Source: Cranoglanis bouderius (Eukaryota; Chordata; Actinopteri; Siluriformes; Cranoglanididae). From it: 64,000 bases of DNA. The notes beneath the pieces are model-generated. The model saw nothing but the letters and a program-made list of their open reading frames with translations. It had not been told where the DNA came from and did no database searches. Both the position numbers and the translations under genes were made by a program. Where the stretch lies: assembly GCA_023630585.1 (NCBI GenBank), contig CM042544.1:21398756-21462755 (forward strand). Direction: 5' to 3'. Within the stretch, counting starts at the first letter, position 1, and every line of letters starts with the position of its first letter. Shown here piece by piece: positions 10,539 through 22,700 of this stretch.

Positions 10539-11195
10539 ACTCTAAGAAATAAATCTGTAAAATAACATTACCTGGAAAAAAAAGGACATTTTTTGTTATT
10601 TAACGGTATACTTCAGTAAATAAATAATAAATAATAAATTAATAAGTTCGTAAAACAGAAAATATACTGGCAGCTCATTACCCGGACTTTGTCCTGTAAT
10701 TAAAAAATGGAAATTTTCTGTTAATTTATGGATTACCTACATTAAATAAAAAAAGACATTTTTTGTTGAATATTATACCTACAGCAATAAAAATTTAACT
10801 TTTGTTCATTAACAGTGTACCTACAGTAATGATAACTCTTGTTTAAAAAAAAATTCAAACAAATCTTCCGCAATAAAAACAGATTTTTTTTATTAACTTA
10901 TAGATTGTTCACAATTTCTTAAAAATACTAAACTAAGAACAAAAACATATGTCCCAAAGGGAAAAGTTTCTTATCTGTAAAGTGTTCCAAGTTTGCTAAT
11001 TCATTAAGTTTCTCTTAACATTATAACAAACAAACAAATTACATCCACTGATTAAATTATTGGAAAATTTGCAAGGGAAGAAAGTTTTTACAGAGGGGCA
11101 AGGATGCAGGGGATTTGCTTCTTGTCTGCAGGCAAGATGAAGGCTGTAAACAAAATAGAAAAATATATTACTGATTATCACTGGCACAACAATTA
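10539..11195. other. AT-rich sequence with a degenerate internal repeat
   Basis: Repeated motifs of the type gacattttttgtt and acctacagtaa suggest a decayed non-autonomous element, but no ends could be defined. Confidence 0.4.
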
Positions 11196-11560
11196 AAAGA
11201 GACAATTGGAAAGTGTCAAAAAAAAAAAAACCTTACCACTTGTAAAAGAAAACAGACTGATTTCAATGGCTGTTGTAAAAAAAAAAGTATTAGAATTAAT
11301 AAATACTACCACAGAAAGAGAGAAAAAGAAAGAGGGAGAGCAAGGAACAGAGAAAGAAAGAGACTGTCTGAGAGGGAAAGACAGATGGAGAAAAAGAGAG
11401 ACAGAGGGACAAAAAGGAATGGTCGAATAGCGACCTCGAAGAGTGAGAGAAGGAGATGCTCAGTGGAGGAGGAATAGACTTGGAGACACAGATAGAGAAG
11501 GAGACAGAGAGAACCAAGTGATGAGAACCAAGGCAACCAAAAGAGAAGAAGCAACAAAAC
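11196..11560. repeat. Purine-rich low-complexity tract
   Basis: A/G-rich on the + strand with many gagaaag and agagag motifs. Open frames on both strands are artefacts of composition. Confidence 0.7.
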
Positions 11561-12240
11561 ATGAGCTCCTACTTCAGCAAATAATTTTATTGCTTTTAGA
11601 TCAAGTTTAGTGGCAAATTTTATAATAAATTAAATTTAAAAAATGAGAACAAAGTGGGCAAATTTCAAGTCAATCTGAGAAACCAGTAAACTAAAATCAG
11701 TAGACAAAATGGTGGAAGACGCTTGCTATCTAGCAATCTAACTGGCAACAGCACCAACTGTCAACTGTCAGTTACCAACTGCCATGGAATCTCAGACCGA
11801 AACCAGGACGAAACCACTAAAAAGGACAGCAAAAAGAGGAGGGAAGAAACAACATAGCTAAGAAAAGGAAAGAAACAAGAATAAGAAGGATTAACTGCTG
11901 AACATTCCTGAGGGGTATCAACATTTTTATTTAAAGAAAAACTGGACTTCTAATACAGCCATGTAAAAAAAAAAAAAGAAGAAGAAGAAGAAGAAAAGAA
12001 AGAAAAACATATCTAAACAGCTTAGCTCTGCATTTTTTTCTCTATTGGAAAAATGGACCCAAAACAACAACAGCCAGATGGATGGAGTCTAAATAGTCTG
12101 GTGATCCACTACCCAGAGGACATGACCAATGAAGCAGGGAGGAAAAAATACCAAAACAAACTGCTCAGAAATCACCTTGAGACACTTAGAGCAGATTTTA
12201 AAAGGCAAGGTGAAAGAGCAGTAATGACAGACAATTACGC
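11561..12240. other. A-rich intergenic with one short unassigned open frame
   Basis: Contains (GAA)n near 11975 and a 69-codon open frame at 12053-12262 that resembles nothing I recognise. Confidence 0.4.
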
Positions 12241-12760
12241 CACCATACTGACATGGCAGTAAAACAAAGAACAATGTTACACTAACATTATACTGTACTT
12301 GAAATGTGGTTGTGTGTCAGAGAGGCAGGGAGAGAGATAGCTGGGGTTTGTTGACTAGCAGTGCATGAGGGTGGTTTGAGCATGGACCCGCCAGACACTA
12401 CTTCAGTGGTTCTAAAACAAAGAACAATATTACTACTAATACATACTAATATTACACCATGCTTGTTTTTTGTGTGTCAGAGATGCAAGGAGAGAGAGAG
12501 AAAGAGACTTCTATATCAAGGGAGAGGGAGAGAACAGACAGGGACAGAGAAAGAAATGGAGATTCTTTGAACTTGCAACTTGTAGAGCATGGGGATGCCT
12601 TTATGACTGACTGGCCAGATGCTACTTTTACAGCTGTAAAATAAAGGAAAATATTATTTCTAAGACACACTGACATTACACTTGAACTTTTAAGTGAGAT
12701 AGAGAGGGACAGGGTGAGAAAGAGACATACAGGGACAAAGATAACTTACAATTTTTAGAC
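12240..12760. repeat. Degenerate tandem units of about 170-230 bp
   Basis: The string taaaacaaagaacaat(g/a)tta recurs near 12260 and 12413, and related units gcat-g-gg...ccaga-gctacttt recur near 12364 and 12587, each followed by a gagagagag stretch. Looks like an old tandem duplication. Confidence 0.45.
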
Positions 12761-12826
12761 TAGGAGAGCACCGGGATGGCTTGAATATAGACACACGTCC
12801 AATTCCAGGTTGATTCATAACATAAC

Positions 12827-13549
12827 TGTTAGCTGTCTCCACTCGCTGCTCCGCTACGGAGCAGCATATCTTCTGCATTCCACGGAGCGCATTCCAGCGC
12901 GATTCAAAAGAACTCTCTGGACTACGTCATGAACTGGGCGTTTGTTTATGTTGCCACGTGCGCTTGGGTTGTTGGTTACGTCATGTCTCTGCCCCCGCTT
13001 CCTGATTGTTTCTTTTGGGTTTTGTTTCATGTCCCCTCATTGGTTCTCCGTTTAACAGCTGATTATCATTTCCAGGTGTCGCGTGTCTAATCTTGTTTGC
13101 CTTAGGATGAAATGCCATTACTTAAACCCCGGTCTGTGTCTGCTTCGTCGCGGAGTATTGGTTAATGTTCGATGTTAGATTGTTCGATGTTGGAATGTTT
13201 AATGTTGGAATGTATTGATTTTGAATGGATGTCAAAGATAGCGACGAAGCAAAGTGTTACCGATGTTTTTGTTAACCAGGCAACCCCTGGTTCCTGCGTT
13301 TTTGTTATGTTTTTGTTTACCCGGCGTTCCCGGGTTTCTTGGATTCCTGCCTCGTTGTGTGATTTCTTGGACTGTGACCCTGTAAGTGATTGCATCTGTG
13401 TCTAACCCATTTAGGAAGATTCTTTTTTGGTTTTTGGTATTGATTCCCCATCACGTTTGAATGTGCGTTTTCTTTTGTTGTTCCTAATAAACTGACCACT
13501 TTTCCCCTGCGGGTGCATCCTGCTTCCTTCTATCCCCGGTTTCGTGACA
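12827..13549 (+). mobile_element. Solo LTR, copy 2
   Basis: Begins TGTTAG, ends GTGACA, and is flanked by a perfect 5-bp duplication ATAAC (12822-12826 and 13550-13554). Shares with copy 1 the cgcggagtattg block after acttaaacc and the aataaactgacc...cccctgcgggtgcatcc terminus. 723 bp. It sits inside the Tc1-like transposase fragment that spans about 12760-14081. Confidence 0.85.
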
Positions 13550-13691
13550 ATAACAACTTCTTAATTATTGCCCTGATGGTGGAAATGGGCATTTTCAATG
13601 CTTGTGCTATTTTCTTATAGCCACTTCCCATTTTGTGAAGCTCAACAACCCTTTGCTGCACATCACAGCTATATTCCTTGGTCTTACCCAT
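13550..13691 (-). pseudogene. Tc1-like transposase, N-terminal fragment
   Basis: Starts MGKTKEYSCDVQQRVVELHK then MGSGYKKIAQALKMPISTIR and AIIKK, the first helix-turn-helix domain of Tc1 transposases. The frame is cut by the solo LTR at 13550. On its other side (near 12826-12760, - strand) MNQPGIGRVSIF resembles the linker that normally follows. No catalytic domain remains. Confidence 0.75.
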
Positions 13692-14081
13692 TATTGTGAA
13701 TGACTAAGGGAATTTGAAATATGTTACCTCATATTTATACCCCTGTGAAACAGGAAGTCATGGTTGAACAATTTCCTGTTCCTAGTCACCCAGGTGTACT
13801 AAAAAAAATTTAAAATATCATTGGGAATATACTTCAAATCTATTTTTCTCATATGAATTCATAGGGGTGCCAGTAATTGTCGCACATATACAACAAAGGT
13901 TTTTTTTTTTTTTTTTTTTTTGATAAACCTGTGTTTGTAGTTGTTTGATATCTATGAGAGCAGAGTATTTTTGTGAATTTTTTTTAACAAAAGATCAAAA
14001 GGTTACACAATAAAGACAGTTTTTCACAGGCTTTTTTGCTCATATTTATCAAGGGTGCCAATATTAGTGGTGGGCACTGTA
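13550..14081 (-). mobile_element. Tc1-like element remnant with terminal repeat, interrupted by the solo LTR
   Basis: On the - strand it starts with a terminus tacagtgcccaccactaata, then 5' non-coding DNA including a poly-A run, then the transposase start at 13691. A further short piece lies beyond the LTR, down to about 12760. The opposite terminus is not found. Confidence 0.65.
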
Positions 14082-14129
14082 CCATGTTGACATATTCGTT
14101 TATAATGTGGTACATTTGACATTTTCAAA

Positions 14130-14362
14130 GGGTAAATATAACCCTGAAAATATTAACCCATTTATGAAATAAAATTAACCCAGTGTTTTTGTAAAAATGA
14201 AACCATCCTTTGGGTTGAAAAACAATCCATTTGCTGGTTTAAAATTAACAACCCAACTTGAAGGGTTAGTTTAGCCCAAAATGTGTTCTGTCCTATATTT
14301 ACCCAGCCGTTGGGCTAAAAATAACCCAGTTTGGGATGTTTTTAACCCAGTGTTTTTTAGAG
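14130..14362. repeat. Dispersed repeat rich in aaccca/tgggtt
   Basis: Multiple aaccca and tgggtt motifs in inverted arrangement, ending ttttttagagta. Resembles a common teleost non-autonomous repeat. Ends are not precise. Confidence 0.45.
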
Positions 14363-14426
14363 TATATTGTAAAGGCTGTCAGTTGAAATTGAATAGAATA
14401 GAAATGCATGTGTTAAATGTGTGTGA

Positions 14427-14769
14427 TACATTATATGGCCAAATCACACCCTGACCATCATACCCATGTGTCCATTCCACTTGTCTTGGAAGGATTTCCA
14501 CTACAATGTGACTGTGGGGACTTGTGCGTATTTGGCCACAAGAACGTTAGTAAGGTCAGACATGTGAAGTGAGGAGGCCTGGTATGAGTGTGAGTTGAGG
14601 TCAGGGCTTTGTGCAGGCTACTTGAGTTCTTCTAAATCAACTTTGGCAGGGAAATAATGCTTCAGCATTCAAAGACAACTGTGTGCTTACAACTTTGTGG
14701 CAACAGGTTGGGAAAGGCCCATATATGGGTGTGATGGCCAGCTGTCCACATGCTTTTGGCCATATAGTG
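14427..14769 (-). mobile_element. Tc1-derived non-autonomous element, copy 2 (shortened)
   Basis: Ends tacattatatggcca and ttggccatatagtg, with ggtgtgatggccagctgtcc inside the right end. Same family as 5626 and 18191 but about 190 bp shorter through internal deletions. Confidence 0.75.
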
Positions 14770-15406
14770 TTTTTGTTGTTGTTGTTGTTATTTTTTTAAG
14801 GGAATATTTCATTTTCAGTAGAGTTCAGTAGCATGGTTTTGTTTCATTTTCCTCAGAGTACAGAAGAGTTTGCCACATGTGTGTAGAGTTTTGGGATATG
14901 TGTTTGAGCATTTAATACACTGAGACATTGTAAGCCGCTGAGAAAAGCTGTAAAAACCACTTAAAAAAAGACAAATGACCTACAATGTCAAATAGGTTAC
15001 ATGAACACTTGCAGAAGTCTTTGCATTAATAACTCAGCAGACATGCCCTTACTCTGCCTAGTGTCCTAGGTAAAAGCTGGGAAACAACCACCAGCATTTT
15101 GAGTAGGGACATCTAATTCCACGGTGGGTATCCTTGCATCTCAGCCCTTTACTTTTAATACTGTTATTCTGGGGTTTCAAATATTCATCAAAAGAAAGCT
15201 ATGAAGGTTCAATTGTGATTCATGAATTGTAAAACTTGCCCTATAAAGCTGAAGCTCACAACCCTGCCCACTCTATTGAGTTTGCTTCAGTAGAAAGGTG
15301 TACAGAGGCTGCAAGTCAACAGGAGACACTATTGGAAAAAATGAACACAGTACCACCACAAAGACTAGGGTTTGTTCTCAAGTCACTTTAGCTTGCCAGT
15401 GGACAT

Positions 15407-15410
<4 letters not shown>
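14770..15410. other. Intergenic, nothing recognised
   Basis: (GTT)n short run at its left edge; otherwise unique. Confidence 0.45.

Positions 15411-15478
<68 letters not shown>
15411..15478 (+). repeat. (TG)n microsatellite
   Basis: About 33 uninterrupted TG units. Confidence 0.95.
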
Positions 15479-15479
<1 letters not shown>

Positions 15480-18190
15480 AGGTTAACTAATATCTGCCAC
15501 CTTTATTGTACAAATGAATCAATGCTCGTAGAAAAATAACGGACCTCCGTCTGTGGTAAAGGTTAGTTGGGAAAAAACAGACTGTACATCATCAGATTAT
15601 TTCACTATGTCTGAATTTAAGTGAGAAAGTGTAAATGTAAAATCAAGGCTAATTTATATGATTTTTAGTCTTTTTTAGAACACTTAAAAACAGATGAATA
15701 TGCAGCTCAAATAAAGTGACAGTATATGAATGCTAATTTACTCCACTTGTCATGTTATAGGTAGTTTCACAAAGGTACTGCAATCTACGTTACCTGCTTG
15801 TCATACCTGACTGCACACTTTATCGAGGACTCTCACTTGGAGTTGACAAATTACATATTCAACTTTTCATTTGAATGAAAAATAAAAGTTATCTCATGCT
15901 AGGGATTAATGAACAAAGATAAAATAATGCAGAGCTGGCTGACACCAACAGTCTGGAAAATAATAATTGATATTATTAAATTAGTCAGCCATCATACCTT
16001 TCAATTATTTTCCATCCATGTCAGGAGTGAATTCTTTACTTTAGCAAACCTCTCATTCCTAGTGAAAATTATATACCATTATGTGCTGCAATTCATTGTT
16101 CAAAACGATCACCTCTTTTATTATTTCCTGGATCACCTTTATGTTTTTTGACTCATCCTCACTTACATCTCTTACCCTACCAGCTTTATTACCCTTCTGG
16201 GTAATCTTCAAATTAAATGAAGGGCTTGAAAGGCCAGTGAAGCTGACTCAGTTGCTGTTTTGAGTTAGTTTATCTAAAGCACAGGTCTGAGGCTTTGGTG
16301 AGAGGGAGCATCGTATTCTCTCAGTTCACACTTGTTAATTTCTCTGTCGGGAGGCACAAGTCTGGTCATTAGCACAGTAATGCAGTCTCTTCTTGACCCA
16401 GCTGGCCTGCTATTATCATGTCCACACCTGAGACCACCTCTAAATACCCGCCACAATTCACAGTTACAACTTCTCCTCTTCATTGAGCGGAATCAGCAGG
16501 GCAGAAAACACTGCGAGCTGTACTTATTGCTTTTGGTCTTCTGGTTATTTTTGCTTGAAGTGGTATGGGTCTGAGTGTTAAGTGAATTTAAATGGACACA
16601 TGCAAAGTGATTTATTGATGAAAATCTGTTATGAGAGTGTTATATTTATTGCACAGTAATAAAAAAAAACAGAGTGATAAATGTGCTATATTTATTAGAC
16701 AACTTCCAGCAAAAAAAAGTTTGTTCACTACGCATTCAAGTCAATCACTGGTGAATAAGATGATAATGTTTTCAGAGGCATCTGTCATAATAACAACAGG
16801 TGAGGCTTCTGCTGCTGGCAGTAACAGATGCACCTGTTCTTTTACTCTTCCATTAAACTCACAGTGAAGGGTAACTCCCTCTCCTGTCTGAAAAAAACTA
16901 TATGAAAGATCTATATGTTGAGTGTGAGGTGAGGAAGGCAGCTGTGCGCTCTGAGGAGCAGGCTCATTAGAGAGGGTGGGAAAATGTGCCTGCACTGATT
17001 AACACTTCACTCTCATACTGCTTTAATCTGCCAGCTCTCTGCCTCCAAGCCTGGGCCTGTTCACACACCGTCACCTGAAAGCCAGTCTTTGCACTTTCAC
17101 ACACATGGGTAATTAGACTGAGAGAGAGGACAGTAATGCGCTGCTAGAAATATGGGCTCGACTGAGATGCAAGTCTTTACTCATTACCTCAAATTTCCTC
17201 TTGTGCTACAAGAAAACAAAAGGACAGATGAGGTGAGACAGAGAATAGTCCCCATCTTATGTAGCTAATATATATGTATATCAATATATCAAACTGGAAA
17301 TTCAACCCACCAGCATATTTTCCAGTCTTCCGTACATTACATTTAAGGACACTGTCTACTCTTGATCTCCACTATTTCCTTTCAAGTGAGTGATTCAGAT
17401 TTAATGTTGTTTAGTGCTGTGTGCTGGGGGTTGAACGCTTTGTGTGTGTTTGGTGGGGTATGGTTTTATATCTTGTTGGGGAGCAAGTTGACATTTTGAC
17501 AGTTTGACATTTAGTGAGCCCTTACCATAAAAACTGCTTTTGATAAAAGTGTAGCTTTTTATTTGTTTGTTTAATTGATTGTTTGTTCGTTTGTTTAAAT
17601 TTGAGTTACTGAGTTTAAGGTACAGGCTAGTTTTGTGTTTATTTATAATATTAATTAGTTGTATTAATAAATATGTCTAAGGATGGCCCTCCCAAGGATA
17701 GTAAGACAAACGTGGGTTGCTCCTTATAGACAGGACTGGCTTTCTGTGCTTCTGGATGGGCTCTGGTGTGAATGATGAGATGGAATCACTCAGAATAAGG
17801 AAGAGGGTACAATGTTTCAGCCTGGCCTCTCCACGCCCCTCTCCCTGCTATTTAATGGCACCTCCTGCTTAAACAACCATCACAAGCCCTTCTCACATGA
17901 AGATCTATGTAATTTTGTTGACTGACAGCATAATATTTGTTTATTTTCTTGTCTGGCACCCACCTGTGTACTATGGTGGGTGTAGCTATTTGTTATTGAC
18001 AGTATGTATTTTTGCCTGTGATCACATGTATGATTTTTTTTTTTTTTATCTTATGCTGAGGCTGACAAGCTGAAAAACAGTAAACAAAAGCTGTCAGGAT
18101 AGAGAATGCAGATGAAACTGCTCTGACTCCAGTTGCAACATGGAAATTTTAATTGTTTTAGATTAGCGTTAGTGATTGGTTGCCAGTAAA
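15479..18190. other. Repeat-poor intergenic sequence, nothing recognised
   Basis: No transposon ends and no coding pattern. Mixed AT-rich composition; a poly-T at about 18035. Possible non-coding regulatory DNA, unsupported by a specific motif. Confidence 0.45.
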
Positions 18191-18724
18191 TACACTATAT
18201 GGTCAAAAGTATGTGGACACCTGACCATCACACCCATATGTGCTTTTTAAACATCCCATTCTAGATTTACTCCCAACTTTTCTGTTATAATAACCTCCGT
18301 TCTTCTGCGAATGATTTCCAGTAGAGTTTGGAGCATGGCTGTGGGAATTTGTCCATTCAGCCACAATAGCATTAGTGAAGTCAGGCACTGATGTTGGGTG
18401 AGGAGGCCTGGAGTGCAGTCAGCATTCCAGTTCATCCCAAAGGTGTTCAGTGGGGTTGAGGTCAGGGCTCTGTGCAGGCCACTCGAGTTATTCTACACCA
18501 ACCTTGGCAAACCATGTCTTAATGGATCTCACTTTGTGCACAGAGGCATTGTCATGCTAGAACATGTTTGGGTCCTTTAGTTCCAGTGAAGGAAATAGTA
18601 ATGCTACAGCATACAAAACATCTTATTGCAACTGTGTGTTTCCAAGTTTGTGACAACAGTTTGGGGGAGAACCACATATGGGTGTGATGGTCAGGTGTCC
18701 ACAAACTTTTGGCCATATAGTGTA
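18191..18724 (-). mobile_element. Tc1-derived non-autonomous element, copy 3 (best preserved)
   Basis: Ends tacactatatggtcaaaagt and the inverse ttttggccatatagtgta are complete; subterminal cctgaccatcacaccca pairs with its inverse on the right. On the - strand a transposase C-terminal relic reads LNTFGMNWNADCTPGLLTQH and, in another frame, FTNAIVAEWTNSHSHAPN. Best reference copy for this family in the window. Confidence 0.85.
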
Positions 18725-19190
18725 TTTCATTTTGTAGTCTCTTATCATCGTTGAAGTAACTTATGTCAAACCTTCTTCCTTTGACAAGAGACAGACACCA
18801 TAAAATCCCTGTTCTTTAAATAAAATGTTTGTTTTTTTTAATATTTAGTTTTAAGAGGCAACACATTACTTAATAACCTGTGGCTGTTTGGATGATTGAC
18901 ATAAAAAGCTGGTTTGAAAACATATTTTATCATCCAAAGTAAACCATATTAATACGTTATATAACTTTGATTATTAATAAATATTTATAAATTACACTTC
19001 ATGTATTGTATGTATACACCAATAACTAATCATTTAATAGTGATGAACAACTCTTTAGTTATTCAGAATTTAAACATTAACAAATGTTCATAAATGACAC
19101 TTGTGCAGGTCTGCCACCTCCACTCCTCCACACTTCCAGGTGTGCCAGGACTCCCCAGACACAAACATGATAATTATGCTTTGTTGGAAT
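18725..19190. other. Intergenic, nothing recognised
   Basis: AT-rich; no motif. Confidence 0.45.
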
Positions 19191-19700
19191 TACTAACCCC
19201 ATTTCCATTCTAAAATGCAATAAAAACAAAATAGGTGATTTGTCAAGTTTCTTGAAACTTTAATTAACTGACAAATTAAAGTAATGTTCTTTTTGAACTG
19301 ACTGACAATTCTCTCACGATGTTTGGCACAAAGTGGTGAGCCACGACCCATCCTTGCTTGCAAAGACTGAGCTTTTGGTGGATGCTCCTTTTATGCCCAA
19401 TCCTCATACCCCCCCTTCTCCCCCAGCCCCCCCATTGCCAATTAACCCGATCCTCCAAAATGGTGTTACTTGAATATTCTATAAACTTTTCAGTCTTTTT
19501 TTTTTTTTGAGTGTGTTGAAGGCATCAAATTCTACATTTGTTTATATTTACAAAATACAATTAAGTTGGTCAGTGAAAACATTGAACATCTTTGTACTTT
19601 TGTCAGTTAATTACAAAAAAAAGAGACTTGACAAATCACAGATTTTTGTTTTTATTGCATTTTAGAAAAATCCTAACTTTTATGGAAATGGCGTTAGTAA
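19191..19700 (-). mobile_element. Mariner/Tc1-type MITE, about 510 bp
   Basis: Long inverted repeats: left ttactaaccccatttcc, aaaatgcaataaaaacaaaa, gtgatttgtcaagt; right the inverse with small differences. The unit between them (tgagccacgacccatccttg) resembles the promoter-proximal part of a larger autonomous fish element on the - strand. No transposase remains. Confidence 0.7.
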
Positions 19701-22700
19701 TATATTGGAGTGAAAAGCACAGGGCTGGTCCACCATGGCAATGTGAAAGTATGGCTCCAGTATGGCTCTGACATTAAAAAGCTAGCACCAGCCAAGTCTA
19801 AGGTGTCTTGTGTTAAAACAAAAAATCACTCAAACACACTGCAGATACCGCAGCTCATGGCAGACACACACATGCATTTTGTGCCTGTGTGAAAGATAAA
19901 AATTCAATCAAACAGGAGGGGGTTGGCAGTCGGCTGTATTTGTATTTGTAAAAAGGCAACTAGAAGATCCGGTGTTTTGGAAATAAAGCTTATATGCACA
20001 AATTGCATACTATTGCACTAAATTGTATATAAACACTGCCAGTCAAAAGATTTAGAACATTCTATATTTTAGCGTTTTTGTTTAAATTACCTCATTTTAA
20101 ATGATATAATTTTTTTTAAATCTATAATTGAAACAAGAAATGTTTATTAATTAAACATTTTGGGAATTGAAACATGTTAGATATTTATTAGAACAGTATA
20201 GATCTAATCTCACCAGAAAAGTCTTTATCGCTGTAATTACATTTAGTACATTTAGGCACATTTAGTACAGTTACGAGTATAGCACATGTTTTACAGTTAA
20301 TACTAGTGCTGTCTATTTATCTGTAGTCTTTCATCTGTAGGCTTAACAGGTTTACCCTCCAAATGCGCCTGCAATTAATAAAGCACTCGTTTATGGTTCC
20401 ATTAGGATCTAAGAGTGACCAGTTAATAAGTTCCACAAAGATTTAAGTTTCCCTGTTTAATTGCTATTCTGTATGTGATGTGTTTAGTCTCTGGCAATAA
20501 CAGTGAATAAACTCTATTAGTGCTGTTTTATTTTTTTTACATAGTATTTAGTGCAACGCTTTGACCAAACAAACTAGCATAGCCTACCAAACTTGTCACT
20601 AGATGAGTTTACAAATGAGAGGGTATCAGTTAGCTGGATTGTTAATCATCTGGGGCTGAGCCCAGTTTTTCTCCATCAAAAAACATTTAAAAACGTGCTT
20701 CTAAATAGTTTCCATGCATTTCTTCTTGCATGTGAGGACAAATTGCTTTAAAAATGTGAAAATTGGACAAAAAGTTGGATTTATCATAAAACCTGCCTCA
20801 GGTATTATCACTGTATGACCAGACCGGTAAAATATAACACTTTTTGGCTATCTAACACGAGACTAGGCTAGTTTGGTGACGCTAGTCAACGAATCTGTCA
20901 TTGAATGGGTTTAGCTGCTACAGTGCCATGCAAAGTACGTTAGCTGTCCTTATGCTCTGCTCAAATCATGTTCATGTAACTTGGAACTTATATAGTCATT
21001 TACACGCCTTGTTGTCCTGGCTCAGCATGAGAGGATGCTAGTGTTTCAGTCTCAACCCCTTTACTGGTATGTATAAATAAATAAATAAATAAATAATCTG
21101 TGTATATCCATTTTTCCCCTCACACTAACTGACTGTGTGAGCTAGCGTTTGGCAGTATTGAGACCGGTCAGCCAATAAGGCACGAGTATTTCCACATGTT
21201 TTCTGGTAAACTCTGTCTGATTGGTCTTGCCTCTATACACTGAAGATAAAATACAATACTCCATTCACTGAAGTTACAAAATTACAACACTGACATCTTC
21301 TTTCACTGATGTTCAGTTACATAGTGACAAACCTCTCTTTTTGGCCTCTGCCACTGATTCTACAAGCTCAGTTGGTCCAACTGTGCTGACAAGGTTTAAC
21401 TAATGACAACAGTGTGGGACATGCTTCAAAACTACAGGTGACTACATACTTCGAATGCTCTACGGTAGCTGATAACAACCAACTTCAGTGCAGTTAGAAT
21501 GAGATTGTGGATAAATTGTTCCTCTGGATTCTTTAAAGATCTTCATGTTCCTGAAAGGTTAACAGGGATAATGAACTGAATTTTGAAGGACTCCTAGCTC
21601 ATGAGAGGTTATCAATCCTAATTACAACTTCAATTAATTGTGAGAGCATGAGCTACTACTTGGCCAATGTGGCCATCCAACTCCACGGTGATTGGCCAGT
21701 AATGGTGCGAGAGGACAGAAACTATGCAAGTGTGACACCACTATCTTCCTGTTTATATTATCACATAGTAGTGAATTTAACTGTTAAACTACATTTCCCA
21801 TAGCAAAGTGTGAGCATCATTCCTTTTTAAGTCAGCTAGCCTGTAAATAGCCTCTGAAGTATTTTATCAACCATACATTGTTTTATAGTCTTAGGGTTGT
21901 CTGCACATGTTTTCAGTTCTGGTAGATTAAAAGCATAATGTAGTCTATAAGAATATAAAACAAAGAAGTGGTTATTGCTACTTTGTTACCTGGTCAATGA
22001 AATAGTTTAGTTTATTTCTTGTCATTTGGTTTGAGCCACTTAAGCACAACAGAGCTAAATCTTATGAAGCCTATGTAGCTTGCATAACAAATTTTCTCTA
22101 AGTAGCTCATTCAGGTTTAAGTCACAGTATAGGACAAGCTTGGAAAATAATCAAACAAGCTTTCTGAAAAACACTTTTTATTAACATTAGATCAAGCATA
22201 ACTATGGTGACAAACTAGAATTAATTAGATTGAGACCTCTAGTGGACAGGGGGAATATTGTGTTGTGCTGATATGATAGTAAGACTCTCTCAGGGGGGCA
22301 TCTAAAGGCCATGGAGTGTGATGTTGGGTTGACTGCCATAATCTGTGTTGCAATAGGTGATTAGTGTTAATGTGCCCCCAACCATATGTGGAATTAGTGC
22401 TCATGGTTATGATAATATAGACTATGTAAAGTTTGTGTTGTGTGGTTAATCTCTTATTTGAGCACAGATTGCAATTAAAATGAAATCATGTACATGGAAA
22501 AAGTTGTGTTTCAGGCTTAAGGAGCATGGCATAAATAACAAAACATTGCTTTTAGTATTAGTGAAGGAACCAAATTAATGGTAATTTTATTGTCGTATAC
22601 AGTATTTGTTCCTGTTCAAATGAATCAATAGTTTTTTTTGTTTTTTTTTTTTATTCTAAAGACATAAACTAATGTGGTGTACCAAAATGGCCCCACTGTG

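Noticed and set aside
11296..11562. Two overlapping Ser/Leu-rich open frames on the - strand
   Set aside because: Produced by the purine-rich low-complexity tract.
12053..12262. 69-codon open frame beginning MDPKQQQPDGW
   Set aside because: Looks protein-like by eye but matches no family I recognise and sits in degenerate repeat DNA.
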